Source: Nostoc sp. S13 (GTDB taxonomy: Bacteria > Cyanobacteriota > Cyanobacteriia > Cyanobacteriales > Nostocaceae). From it: a stretch of 32,204 bases of DNA. Positions 24,478-32,173 of this stretch are shown here, piece after piece. The position numbers and the translations under genes are program-made. Position 1 is the stretch's first letter. Each line of letters starts with the position of its first letter. The stretch lies in the NCBI RefSeq assembly GCF_029379315.1, contig NZ_JAQYWQ010000084.1:1-32204 (forward strand). The letters are read 5' to 3'. The notes beneath the pieces were generated by a model. That model worked only from the letters and a program-made list of their open reading frames with translations. It searched no databases and was not told where the DNA came from.

Positions 24478-24502
24478 ATAGTACACTATATATACGTACT
24501 AT
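24478..24502. promoter_or_regulatory. Palindromic operator in the tnpB/RHH divergent promoter
   Basis: ATAGTAC (24478-24484) and GTACTAT (24496-24502) form a perfect inverted repeat with an 11-base AT-rich spacer, in the 34-bp gap between two divergent start codons. The position suits an operator for the RHH protein controlling both genes. Inferred from geometry. Confidence 0.5.
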
Positions 24503-24505
24503 TTT

Positions 24506-24646
24506 ATGAAAAAACGATTAGATTTTAGGCTCGAAGAGTTTGAGCAAAAGATTCTTGAGGAATACTGCAAATCTTTTGGCAGAACAAAAACTGATATCCT
24601 CAGAGAATTGATTACAACCCTAAAGACAAAGAAAAAGCCGTCCTAG
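24506..24646 (+). CDS. Small ribbon-helix-helix protein divergent from TnpB
   Basis: 46 residues: a beta-strand MKKRLDFRLE, helix 1 EFEQKILEEYCKSFG, then helix 2 RTKTDILRELITTLK and a Lys-rich tail. This is a minimal Arc/MetJ-type RHH DNA-binding protein. The start codon lies 34 bp from the tnpB start, and a palindrome fills the gap. The gene ends at the element's left-end hairpin, so it is carried within the IS element. It likely represses itself and tnpB, limiting nuclease or guide RNA levels. It has no PIN or RelE partner, so a toxin-antitoxin role is less likely. Confidence 0.72.
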   Translation: MKKRLDFRLEEFEQKILEEYCKSFGRTKTDILRELITTLKTKKKPS

Positions 24647-24695
24647 AAGTGCGTAGCTTCAAAACCCAATTTTCCGGTAATCTTATTCAATAAAT

Positions 24696-25247
24696 GTGAT
24701 CTCATTAGACTTAGAAATTCAATTACTGAAAACAGAGCATCTGAGTGCATTGTTAGAACTTGATCAAGCCTGTTTTGGCGGACTATGGACAATGGAGGGC
24801 TACCAACGAGAGTTGGACAGTCCCAACAGCGAGCTGCTGGGTTTATTTTCCCCTGTCTCTAATTCGAGACTGCTGGGAATGGGTTGCTTTTGGTCAATTT
24901 TAGAGGAAGCCCACATTACAATTTTGGCGGTTCATCCCCAATATCACCGTCAAGGAATGGGTGCGGCTTTATTATATTCACTCATTAAGACAGCTTGCGA
25001 TCGCAAAATGGAGCGAGCTACCCTCGAAGTGCGAGCTTCCAACTTGGGGGCTATATCTTTATATCAAAAATTTGGCTTTAAAACAGCTGGGCGGCGTCGG
25101 CGCTACTACCAAGATAATGATGAGGACGCGCTGATTCTTTGGCTCCCAGATTTACAATACCCCCAATTTCAAGCAACTTTAGACCAGTGGTATACCATTA
25201 TCAGCGATCGCCTGGACAAATCCTCTTGGCACTTGCTTTTTAAGTAG
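24696..25247 (+). CDS. rimI: Ribosomal protein S18-alanine N-acetyltransferase RimI
   Basis: A 183-residue GNAT-fold acetyltransferase that uses acetyl-CoA to acetylate the N-terminal Ala of S18. The acetyl-CoA loop is HPQYHRQGMGAALL; motif B has LEVRASNLGAISLYQKFGFK and then the R-R-R-Y-Y-Q-D-N tail typical of RimI. The start is a GTG at 24696; an overlapping ATG would stop at once. A C-terminal extension of about 30 residues is seen in cyanobacterial members. The IS element lies just upstream. clpC follows after a 418-bp gap. Confidence 0.88.
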   Translation: MISLDLEIQLLKTEHLSALLELDQACFGGLWTMEGYQRELDSPNSELLGLFSPVSNSRLLGMGCFWSILEEAHITILAVHPQYHRQGMGAALLYSLIKTACDRKMERATLEVRASNLGAISLYQKFGFKTAGRRRRYYQDNDEDALILWLPDLQYPQFQATLDQWYTIISDRLDKSSWHLLFK

Positions 25248-25665
25248 TTGGGGATGATTAATTTTAAATTATCGGGGCTAGCGATCGGCTTCAGCAAAAA
25301 AATGCAACTTTGCTGCAACTATTTATATTTGAATATCTTATCTAATTATATAAGTATATAATATAAATGTATATAGTGATTTTTTACTTGACCTGAAAAA
25401 ATACATATGTTAAATATAAGTGTTTGGGATTGAGTAAAAAACTCTGAATGTCAGCAGTCAACTATTTGTAATAAATCCCAAAAAGGCTGGTGAACTAAAG
25501 CTCCTCAGTACACTAGCCAGATAAAAGTAGTCAAGAGTTAACAATTAGCCCATCAACCCAAGTCATAGCTTCAGGATGTCTATAATCTGTTATACAGGCA
25601 TCCAAAAGCTTTGCCTGTGCTAAAATCAGCATACCGGCACGACCGCAGGTGATGGGAAAAATGCC
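25248..25665 (+). promoter_or_regulatory. clpC upstream region with AT-rich tract
   Basis: 418 bp without a gene. A strongly AT-rich stretch (about 25320-25400) precedes a moderately conserved-looking leader. A possible sigma70-type pair is TTGCCT (about 25611) with TAAAAT about 25620, but the spacing is short and I give it little weight. A GGTGATGGGA sequence precedes the ATG at 25666. Confidence 0.3.
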
Positions 25666-28134
25666 ATGTTTGAACGCTTCACAGAAAAAGCCATTAAGGT
25701 AATCATGCTGGCCCAAGAAGAGGCCCGCCGTTTAGGTCACAACTTTGTTGGAACCGAGCAGATCCTCTTGGGTCTGATTGGCGAAGGCACTGGAGTGGCC
25801 GCCAAGGTGCTGAAATCAATGGGCGTCAATCTCAAAGATGCCCGAATTGAAGTAGAAAAAATTATCGGACGGGGATCAGGCTTTGTTGCCGTGGAAATTC
25901 CGTTTACGCCACGGGCAAAGCGAGTTCTAGAACTCTCCTTGGAAGAAGCACGCCAACTGGGGCATAACTACATTGGCACCGAGCATCTGCTGTTGGGCCT
26001 AATCCGCGAAGGGGAAGGCGTAGCAGCCAGGGTGCTAGAAAACCTCGGTGTGGATCTATCTAAGGTAAGAACCCAAGTCATCCGCATGTTGGGAGAAACT
26101 GCCGAAGTTTCACCAGGCGGTTCATCCGGGCGCACAAAAACCCCGACTCTGGATGAATTTGGCTCAAACCTGACCCAGATGGCAATAGACAATAAGCTCG
26201 ATCCGGTGGTGGGACGCGCCAAGGAAATTGAGCGGGTGATTCAGATATTGGGTCGCCGGACTAAAAATAACCCAGTACTGATTGGGGAACCAGGGGTTGG
26301 TAAAACAGCGATCGCTGAAGGTTTAGCTTCACGCATTGCCACTAAAGATGTCCCTGACATCCTGGAAGATAAACGCGTAGTCACACTGGATATTGGTTTG
26401 CTCGTAGCAGGAACCAAGTACCGGGGTGAATTTGAAGAACGCTTGAAAAAAATCATGGATGAAATCCGCTCTGCGGGTAATGTCATTCTCGTGATTGATG
26501 AGGTACACACCTTAATTGGTGCGGGTGCGGCAGAAGGTGCTATTGACGCAGCGAATATCCTCAAGCCAGCTTTGGCTAGAGGTGAGTTGCAATGCATCGG
26601 CGCTACAACCCTAGATGAATACCGAAAGCACATCGAGCGAGATGCAGCACTGGAGCGGCGTTTCCAACCAGTAATGGTTGGCGAACCTACAGTTGATGAA
26701 ACAATTGAAATTTTGTATGGTCTGCGCGAACGCTACGAACAACACCATAAACTGAAAATCTCCGACGAAGCATTGGTGGCGGCGGCGAAGTTATCAGACC
26801 GTTATATTAGCGATCGCTACCTCCCAGATAAAGCCATCGACTTAGTTGATGAAGCTGGTTCTAGGGTACGTTTGATTAACTCCCAGCTGCCACCGGCAGC
26901 CAAAGAGTTAGACAAAGAGCTGCGTCAGATATTAAAAGAAAAAGATGACGCGGTGCGCTCTCAAGACTTTGACAAAGCTGGAGAATTGCGCGATCGCGAG
27001 ATGGAAATTAAAGCCGAAATTCGGGCGATCGCTCAAAGCAAGACCAATGCAACTGGCACAGAAGGTGAAGAACCTGTAGTTACAGAAGAAGACATTGCCC
27101 ACATTGTCGCTTCCTGGACTGGGGTACCGGTGAACAAACTCACCGAATCTGAATCTGAAAAGCTGCTGCACATGGAAGACACCTTGCATCAGCGTTTAAT
27201 TGGTCAAGACGAAGCTGTGAGAGCAGTTTCACGAGCAATTCGTCGCGCTCGTGTCGGTTTGAAAAATCCCAATCGACCCATAGCTAGCTTTGTCTTCTCA
27301 GGGCCGACTGGTGTGGGTAAAACCGAGTTGGCGAAGTCCTTGGCTGCATACTTCTTCGGTTCCGAAGAAGCGATGATCCGCTTAGATATGTCGGAATACA
27401 TGGAGCGTCACACCGTCAGCAAGCTGATTGGTTCGCCTCCTGGTTATGTTGGTTATAACGAAGGTGGTCAGCTGACCGAAGCCGTGCGGCGGCGTCCTTA
27501 TACCGTGGTGTTGTTCGACGAAATCGAAAAAGCACACCCCGATGTATTCAATATGCTGCTGCAAATTTTGGAAGACGGTCGGTTAACCGATGCCAAAGGT
27601 CGCACGGTAGACTTCAAAAACACCTTGCTGATTTTAACTTCCAATATTGGTTCTAAGGTAATTGAAAAAGGCGGTAGTGGTATCGGCTTTGAATTTTCCG
27701 AAGATGCCAGCGAGTCAACTTACAACCGGATTCGCTCTTTGGTGAACGAAGAATTGAAGCAGTACTTCCGTCCAGAGTTCCTCAACCGACTCGATGAAAT
27801 TATCGTCTTCCGTCAGTTGAGCAAGCCGGAGGTAACACAAATCGCCGAAATTATGCTCAAGGAAGTATTTGGTCGTCTGACCGACAAGGGTATCACCCTA
27901 GAAGTCACCGATCGCTTCAAGGATCGCTTGATCACTGAAGGTTACAGTCCCAGCTACGGCGCAAGGCCATTACGTCGGGCGATTATGCGCCTGTTAGAAG
28001 ATAGCCTAGCAGAAGAAATTCTGTCTGGTCGTATCAAGGATGGCGATACTGCGATCGTTGATGTCGATGAAAATGGCGTTGTGCAAGTTAGTTCTCAACA
28101 GCGTCGGGAATTATTACCCCAAGGTGTTGAGTAA
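25666..28134 (+). CDS. clpC: ATP-dependent Clp protease ATP-binding subunit ClpC
   Basis: An 822-residue Hsp100 unfoldase that feeds proteins to ClpP-type peptidases. Order: two Clp_N repeats (about residues 1-145), AAA+ module 1 with Walker A GEPGVGKT at 207-214 and Walker B near 277 (V-I-D-E-V-H-T-L), a UVR motif at about 415-450, and AAA+ module 2 with GPTGVGKT at 546-553. The ClpP-docking loop G-I-G-F-E-F lies near residue 670, so it is a protease subunit, unlike ClpB. The length is standard for cyanobacterial ClpC, which is normally essential and also present in chloroplasts. A strong terminator follows. Confidence 0.97.
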   Translation: MFERFTEKAIKVIMLAQEEARRLGHNFVGTEQILLGLIGEGTGVAAKVLKSMGVNLKDARIEVEKIIGRGSGFVAVEIPFTPRAKRVLELSLEEARQLGHNYIGTEHLLLGLIREGEGVAARVLENLGVDLSKVRTQVIRMLGETAEVSPGGSSGRTKTPTLDEFGSNLTQMAIDNKLDPVVGRAKEIERVIQILGRRTKNNPVLIGEPGVGKTAIAEGLASRIATKDVPDILEDKRVVTLDIGLLVAGTKYRGEFEERLKKIMDEIRSAGNVILVIDEVHTLIGAGAAEGAIDAANILKPALARGELQCIGATTLDEYRKHIERDAALERRFQPVMVGEPTVDETIEILYGLRERYEQHHKLKISDEALVAAAKLSDRYISDRYLPDKAIDLVDEAGSRVRLINSQLPPAAKELDKELRQILKEKDDAVRSQDFDKAGELRDREMEIKAEIRAIAQSKTNATGTEGEEPVVTEEDIAHIVASWTGVPVNKLTESESEKLLHMEDTLHQRLIGQDEAVRAVSRAIRRARVGLKNPNRPIASFVFSGPTGVGKTELAKSLAAYFFGSEEAMIRLDMSEYMERHTVSKLIGSPPGYVGYNEGGQLTEAVRRRPYTVVLFDEIEKAHPDVFNMLLQILEDGRLTDAKGRTVDFKNTLLILTSNIGSKVIEKGGSGIGFEFSEDASESTYNRIRSLVNEELKQYFRPEFLNRLDEIIVFRQLSKPEVTQIAEIMLKEVFGRLTDKGITLEVTDRFKDRLITEGYSPSYGARPLRRAIMRLLEDSLAEEILSGRIKDGDTAIVDVDENGVVQVSSQQRRELLPQGVE

Positions 28135-28174
28135 GATTTAGGGTTTGGGATTTAAGTCTCAGATTTAAAATTAT

Positions 28175-28209
28175 AAAACGGTAGAGTATTTATTGCTCTA
28201 CCGTTTTTT
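28175..28209 (+). terminator. Intrinsic terminator of clpC
   Basis: AAAACGGTAGAG pairs perfectly with CTCTACCGTTTT over 12 bp with a 9-base loop, ending in a run of Ts. It separates the housekeeping block from the AT-rich accessory block. Confidence 0.93.
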
Positions 28210-28303
28210 GTATGTGTAAAAAAATTAATAATACCTACTTTGCATCTGGTGGTGTAGTTATTATACTGGACTATTCTGGCTTACTCACATAGAGAGAACA
28301 ATA

Positions 28304-28714
28304 ATGGAACCTATTCTAAAAGGTCATTTCAATAATTTCAAAAAAGTATTTGAAATTGTTACTAGTAGTACATCTTCTGAAGAAGACAAAAAAAAAGATG
28401 CAAAAGCGTTTGAAAAATTTGTAAATTACGTTTTGTTAAGTTTAGACTACCCTGATATTTTTACAGCAGATGCAGAATTGTTAGATTTTGTCTGTATCGG
28501 TGGTGGTTACGACACTGGCATAGATGGAATAGGAATCAAGGTTAATGACAAATTAGTGCGAAATAGTGATGAAGTAAGCCAAATTACCCAAGTAAATAAC
28601 AAAATAAATATTGAGTTTGTGTTTATTCAGTCCAAAATGCAGACAAAGTTTGATACTTCAGAATTTACCACCTTTGGAACTGGTGTAAAAAATTTTTTTC
28701 AGATGGTTACTTGA
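28304..28714 (+). pseudogene. AIPR-family gene, fragment 1 (N-terminus)
   Basis: 136 residues forming the first part of an AIPR (abortive infection phage resistance, PF10592-like) protein. It has D74 in G-Y-D-T-G-I-D-G-I and Q109-S-K111 in E-F-V-F-I-Q-S-K; this D...QxK pattern resembles the Mrr-type PD-(D/E)xK nuclease site. The frame is lost within a seven-T tract at about 28693-28699: with one more T the protein would continue KNFFSDGYLTENSKIKDF into fragment 2. As written it ends FFQMVT and stops. The tract also fits a -1 slippage site (T-TTT-TTT), so some full-length product at this break is conceivable. AT-rich compared with clpC. Confidence 0.75.
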
Positions 28715-29658
28715 CAGAAAATAGTAAAATTAAAGATTTTCGAGATATTAAAGACTTTATCTATTCTGAGAAAATAATTTCAAAACTTGAAAAAATTCCA
28801 AGTATTTATCTTTACTATGTCAGCACTGGAATAGAACCGACGGATGAAAACTTTAAGGGAAATCTGAAATTGCTCAACAAGGAACTTACAGAATGTGGAT
28901 ATTTTTTTGAAAATGTTGAAGTAAATGTTCTAGGTGGAAGGCAATTGATTAAATTCTGCCGAGAATTGGAAAATAAATTTGAAGTCCAGATGAATATTAT
29001 TGATATTTTCCCTCTAATTGTAGACTCAAAGGCAGACGTTAAAAAAGCCTATGCTTTTACTTGTAATGCTTCAGAATTCCTGAAAATTTTGCAAAAAGAA
29101 GATGGAACATTGCGCCGCTCTCTATTCAATGATAATGTTCGTGATTATTTAGGTGCTAATGGAGCAGTAAATAGTGAAATTGAAAAAACGATAACAGATA
29201 CTCCTGAAATGTTCTTGCTGTGCAACAATGGTATCACTATAGTCTGTAGTGATTTTGAGCAAGTTCGGGACAAATTAGTTAAAATCGAAAATCCTCAAAT
29301 TGTTAATGGTTGTCAAACAAGTAATTCTCTTTTCAATCTTAAAGATACTTTAAATATTACAAAAGTACAGCTACTTGTCAGACTAATATCTACAGAAAAT
29401 TTGAGTATATCAAACAAAATAGTTAGAGGAACAAATAAGCAAAATCAAGTTTTAGACGAAGCTTTTGAAGCTACACTTATCTTTCATCAAGAAACTTTAG
29501 AGCCATTTTTTCTGGCATTTGATAATGACGTAAAAATTTATTATGAAAGACGTGCTAAACAATATAATAATGACCCACTTATAAATAAAACACAAATAGT
29601 AAATTTGAGAGTTTTGACTCAAACATTTGTTGCTATAGGACTCCTATTTGATTTTTGA
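28711..29658 (+). pseudogene. AIPR-family gene, fragment 2 (central part)
   Basis: The central and best-conserved portion of the AIPR protein, about 307 residues before the second break. The typical phrases IPSIYLYYVSTG, CNNGITIVCSD and QIVNGCQTSNSLFN are intact, as is VRGTNKQNQVLDEAFE. It begins with a TTG whose first four bases overlap fragment 1's stop region, but the real join is by frameshift, not reinitiation. The last residues (IGLLFDF and stop) are encoded by the inserted MITE at 29636; the natural continuation is MFLNSPHDSHRHEAKLL in fragment 3. Confidence 0.78.
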
Positions 29659-29760
29659 ACAAATTAAGTACTAATCGAAAAGGCTTATTCCCTACTCCCC
29701 ACTCCCTATTCCCTACTCCCAGCCCACGCAAGTCAGTTCAATAATCAAAGCGGATTACTA
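29636..29760. mobile_element. 125-bp MITE inserted in the AIPR gene, TA target duplication
   Basis: The insertion is flanked by TA (29634-29635 and 29761-29762); removing it and one TA restores the frame GCT-ATG-TTT (A-M-F), joining fragments 2 and 3. The ends are inverted repeats: TAGGACTCC then TTTGATTTTTGAAC (29636-29660) against GTTCAATAATCAAA then GCGGATTACTA (29736-29760), the inner 14 bp with one mismatch. The middle is filled with CCCTACT-type heptamers. TA duplication points to an IS630/Tc1-type transposase acting in trans. Confidence 0.85.
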
Positions 29761-29761
29761 T

Positions 29762-30469
29762 ATGTTTCTCAATTCTCCTCATGATTCACACAGACACGAA
29801 GCTAAATTATTAGAAGAATTTACTGGGGAGAAAGAAAAACGAAAAATTTTCCGAGATGATCACAGCCCCTATCCGTACTACATTTCTGCTTTAACTTGGT
29901 ACTTTTTTGAAAAATATTTTAGGGAAGAAAGGATTGATAAAAAGTACAGAACATATAAAGCACATCTTTATCTAATACTCAAGCATAGCGTTGGCGAATT
30001 TCCTCCCAAACAACTTATAAAGTCAAAAGGTCTGGATTACTATTGCGATAAGTTGTTACATATTTTGAAGGAGTCTCAGTTTGAAAATCAGATAGGAAAG
30101 GTATTGCAGGTTTTTGACGCAACACAAAGTCTATGGGCTGAAAGTAGAAGCGCCTATGGTATCAAAGACAATAAAGAATTCACTGATTTGCTTATCAAAC
30201 AATCGCGTGAATATTTTATCCAAAATCAAGTTCCAACAACCGAAAAAGATGCTGAAACGATTTATTCAGGAACGATATTGACGATAAAAGGGGAAAATGA
30301 GCGTTGGTACGGTTTTATCAAACGTGGGTATCAATACGAAAATGTATATTTTAATAATCTCGCTTACAACGGAGATGTGGCAAAGTTAGTTCCTTATACA
30401 AAGGTGAAATTTGAAATGGCGAATAATGACAAACCCAACTTTGCAACAAATGTTAAATTGATAGATTAA
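29762..30469 (+). pseudogene. AIPR-family gene, fragment 3 (C-terminus, cold-shock-like end)
   Basis: 235 residues continuing the AIPR protein after the MITE: MFLNSPHDSHRHEAKLLEEF. The last 65 residues or so (SGTILTIKGENERWYGFIKR, then ENVYFNN, and VKFEMANNDKPNFATNVKLI) look like an OB-fold cold-shock domain, with the W-Y-G-F-I and N-V-Y-F strands and the closing A-x-N-V-K-L-I. The ATG at 29762 is an internal Met of the original protein, so any product would be an N-terminally truncated fragment. The nucleic-acid-binding role of the tail is an inference. Confidence 0.75.
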
Positions 30470-30489
30470 ACAATAAGCCTAACTAATCT

Positions 30490-30741
30490 GTGTCATCTCC
30501 CGCACAAGACCGAGTGAAGAATAACTGGGAATTTACAGAAGTATGGATAGATCTAATGTTATCCCCTCCATATATTCTTTTATTGCTTTGCGACAGTGAA
30601 GATAGCTGCCAAATTTATGATCCGGCGCAGGGTTATAAAGTTGTATTTTCTAGTAATGACTATAATGCAGCCAAATTATGGTTATTAGAAGATGAGTATG
30701 AACCAATTGAAGGTAGGCTTTTAGCTGCGGAATTGGTCTGA
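30490..30741 (+). CDS. Small unknown protein after the AIPR gene
   Basis: 83 residues, start GTG at 30490, only 20 bp after the AIPR stop, so it was probably cotranscribed with it. It is acidic (D and E common in the second half: CDSEDSCQIYDPAQGYK, LEDEYEPIEGRLLAAE) with a short hydrophobic core segment SPPYILLLLC. I do not recognise a family. The tight spacing suggests a partner or accessory protein of the AIPR gene, but a chance neighbour is equally possible. Confidence 0.5.
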   Translation: MSSPAQDRVKNNWEFTEVWIDLMLSPPYILLLLCDSEDSCQIYDPAQGYKVVFSSNDYNAAKLWLLEDEYEPIEGRLLAAELV

Positions 30742-30774
30742 GTTACTAGAGAGTTTTTAGAGAATATGATTGAG

Positions 30775-30810
30775 AACGCTTACGTAAATCACATCACTTA
30801 CGCAAGCGTT
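30775..30810. terminator. 13-bp hairpin, likely terminator or dispersed palindrome
   Basis: AACGCTTACGTAA pairs with TTACGCAAGCGTT with one mismatch around a 10-base loop, 34 bp after the small gene. No long T tract. The spacer from here to 31045 holds no gene that I can see. Confidence 0.55.
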
Positions 30811-31045
30811 ATAAGTGCCAACTAAGTTTCTTTAATGATATCTGTTACCTTTTTGCCTTCAATATTTTTGCGCGAAAGTAAATCTTTGACAAATTTGTTA
30901 GGCAATCATGTCACAATACGTCAATCTAAACCAATTACCCTACCCAAAGACTTAAGATTCACTATGAAGGATGCGATCGCCTTTCGCAGATGATTTCAGG
31001 TATCATTTACCGATATAATCAGTAGGGAAATCAAGTAAAGTGGAT

Positions 31046-31246
31046 ATGAAGCCCACAAACGAACAAACTCAGGGACTCTACAGGCTTTGTTATCGACTTA
31101 CTAATGTCATTTACCCTGGATGGCCATACACAAACATCGAACTTGTTAGGGTAGATGAAGTACTGGAAACTTATACGTACTTGCTGGCGAAAATCTGGAC
31201 TTTGAGATTAAACCAACCGGAGGGTATGAACCATGACAGTAGCTAA
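31046..31246 (+). CDS. DUF6888-like small protein
   Basis: 66 residues from the ATG at 31046; a GTG two codons earlier is open. The start MKPTNEQTQGLYRLCYRLTN and the phrase I-E-L-V-R-V-D-E resemble a small cyanobacterial family that I know as DUF6888, whose members usually lie just before a DUF6887 gene, as here. Function unknown. Its end overlaps the next start by 14 bp, so the pair is translationally coupled. The middle (IYPGWPYTN) and the C-terminal half (YLLAKIWTLRLNQPEGM) look atypical for the family, so this may be a diverged member. Confidence 0.55.
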   Translation: MKPTNEQTQGLYRLCYRLTNVIYPGWPYTNIELVRVDEVLETYTYLLAKIWTLRLNQPEGMNHDSS

Positions 31247-31784
31247 GTATGAAGCGATGAATCTCAATGAACTACGTCGCTATGTTCTCACTCACCGAGA
31301 AGATGTTGCAGCCTTCCACGTGTATATTGATCGCTCAAAATTTGAAGGGCAAATGATCAGCTTAGACTTGAATGATGAGAATTGGGAAGACAAAGTTAAA
31401 GAAGCAATTAAATATAGTTCCAATGCTATTCGTTGGTACTGCAATAATACACCAAAATATACTAAAGAAGCTCAGATAATTTCTGAATGGTGGAATCATT
31501 TAGATAATACATTTGTTACCAAGCATTATCTTACTGGAATAGAAATTGATCAAGCAACTGGAATCTGGGAACCAATTCAAATTAACCCGCCACTGCAAAT
31601 ACGCATTAGTGAACCAAGTCTAGAAATTGGTCAATTTACTACGTTGCTCAAATATAGAGGTCAAGATAACTCTATAAAACAAATAGAAGCCGTTGCTATT
31701 GACCTAGATATTGCAAAGCAAAACCTATTTGTTTGGCCGACTCAAGCAGCAGAGGTTTTTATTTTCTCAACAGAGGCTACTTAA
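31233..31784 (+). CDS. DUF6887-like N-terminus with an unknown C-terminal domain
   Basis: 183 residues; most family members I know are about 65-80. Residues 1-65 fit DUF6887: NLNELRRYVLTHREDVAAFH, V-Y-I-D-R-S-K, then S-L-D-L-N-D-E-N-W-E-D-K-V-K-E-A-I. Residues 66-183 are additional and not recognised; they include several Trp (WYCNNTPKY, SEWWNHLDN, TGIWEPIQINPP) and a beta-rich end. The GGAGGG at 31219-31224 is a strong Shine-Dalgarno for the ATG at 31233, inside the preceding gene. The fused C-terminal part may be an effector or binding domain; that is inference. Confidence 0.6.
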   Translation: MTVAKYEAMNLNELRRYVLTHREDVAAFHVYIDRSKFEGQMISLDLNDENWEDKVKEAIKYSSNAIRWYCNNTPKYTKEAQIISEWWNHLDNTFVTKHYLTGIEIDQATGIWEPIQINPPLQIRISEPSLEIGQFTTLLKYRGQDNSIKQIEAVAIDLDIAKQNLFVWPTQAAEVFIFSTEAT

Positions 31785-31843
31785 CATAATTGCATACTCG
31801 ACTATTTTGTAGTTCCTAAGCTGTCACCTCAACTCGTGTATCA

Positions 31844-32040
31844 GCACTTCACATCTTTTCCAGCGTGTCTGTAAGTAGGTGGGCGCTAAAAAATACAACT
31901 AAATTAAGAAATGTAAATCGCTTAAAAGCTTATATTTAAAGCGTTTTTGATGCTTTACATAAGTTTATGTAGTTTGCTTTAATTGTGCCTACCTACTTAT
32001 CTTCAATCAATCGACTGATTTAAAATCAGATGTGAAGTGC
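31844..32040. mobile_element. Nested palindromic element, about 197 bp
   Basis: The outer pair GCACTTCACATCT (31844-31856) and AGATGTGAAGTGC (32028-32040) is perfect over 13 bp. An inner pair TAAGTAGGTGGGC (31872-31884) and GCCTACCTACTTA (31987-31999) matches 12 of 13. Further A/T-rich complementary stretches (ATGTAAA/TTTACAT) lie inside. It looks like one fold-back element, or a smaller one inserted in another. No ORF. It fills most of the 31785-32173 spacer. Confidence 0.7.
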
Positions 32041-32173
32041 CTTTGTTGACCCATAATCGTGACGTATTTGCTGCGTATAAAGCTAGTTTGGGCTTCATTT
32101 GGGCTTAATTTTTGTTTATAGCAACCGAAGCATAGATTAGGACATAATAGAAGTAAATGACCTTCAAAAACAA

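Larger units (their letters stand above)
23307..24665 (-). mobile_element. IS200/IS605-type element with TnpB and RHH genes, no TnpA
   Basis: The element spans from the sequence after tnpB (the ACCTTTAGGT mini-hairpin and GGGAGTATGTCAA on the minus strand, typical of cyanobacterial right ends) to a GAAG/CTTC hairpin beyond the RHH gene. The ends are judged by resemblance and may be off by tens of bases. It carries no Y1 transposase, so it would need one in trans, like other IS1341-type elements. It sits between lysA and rimI, which are divergent. Confidence 0.6.
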
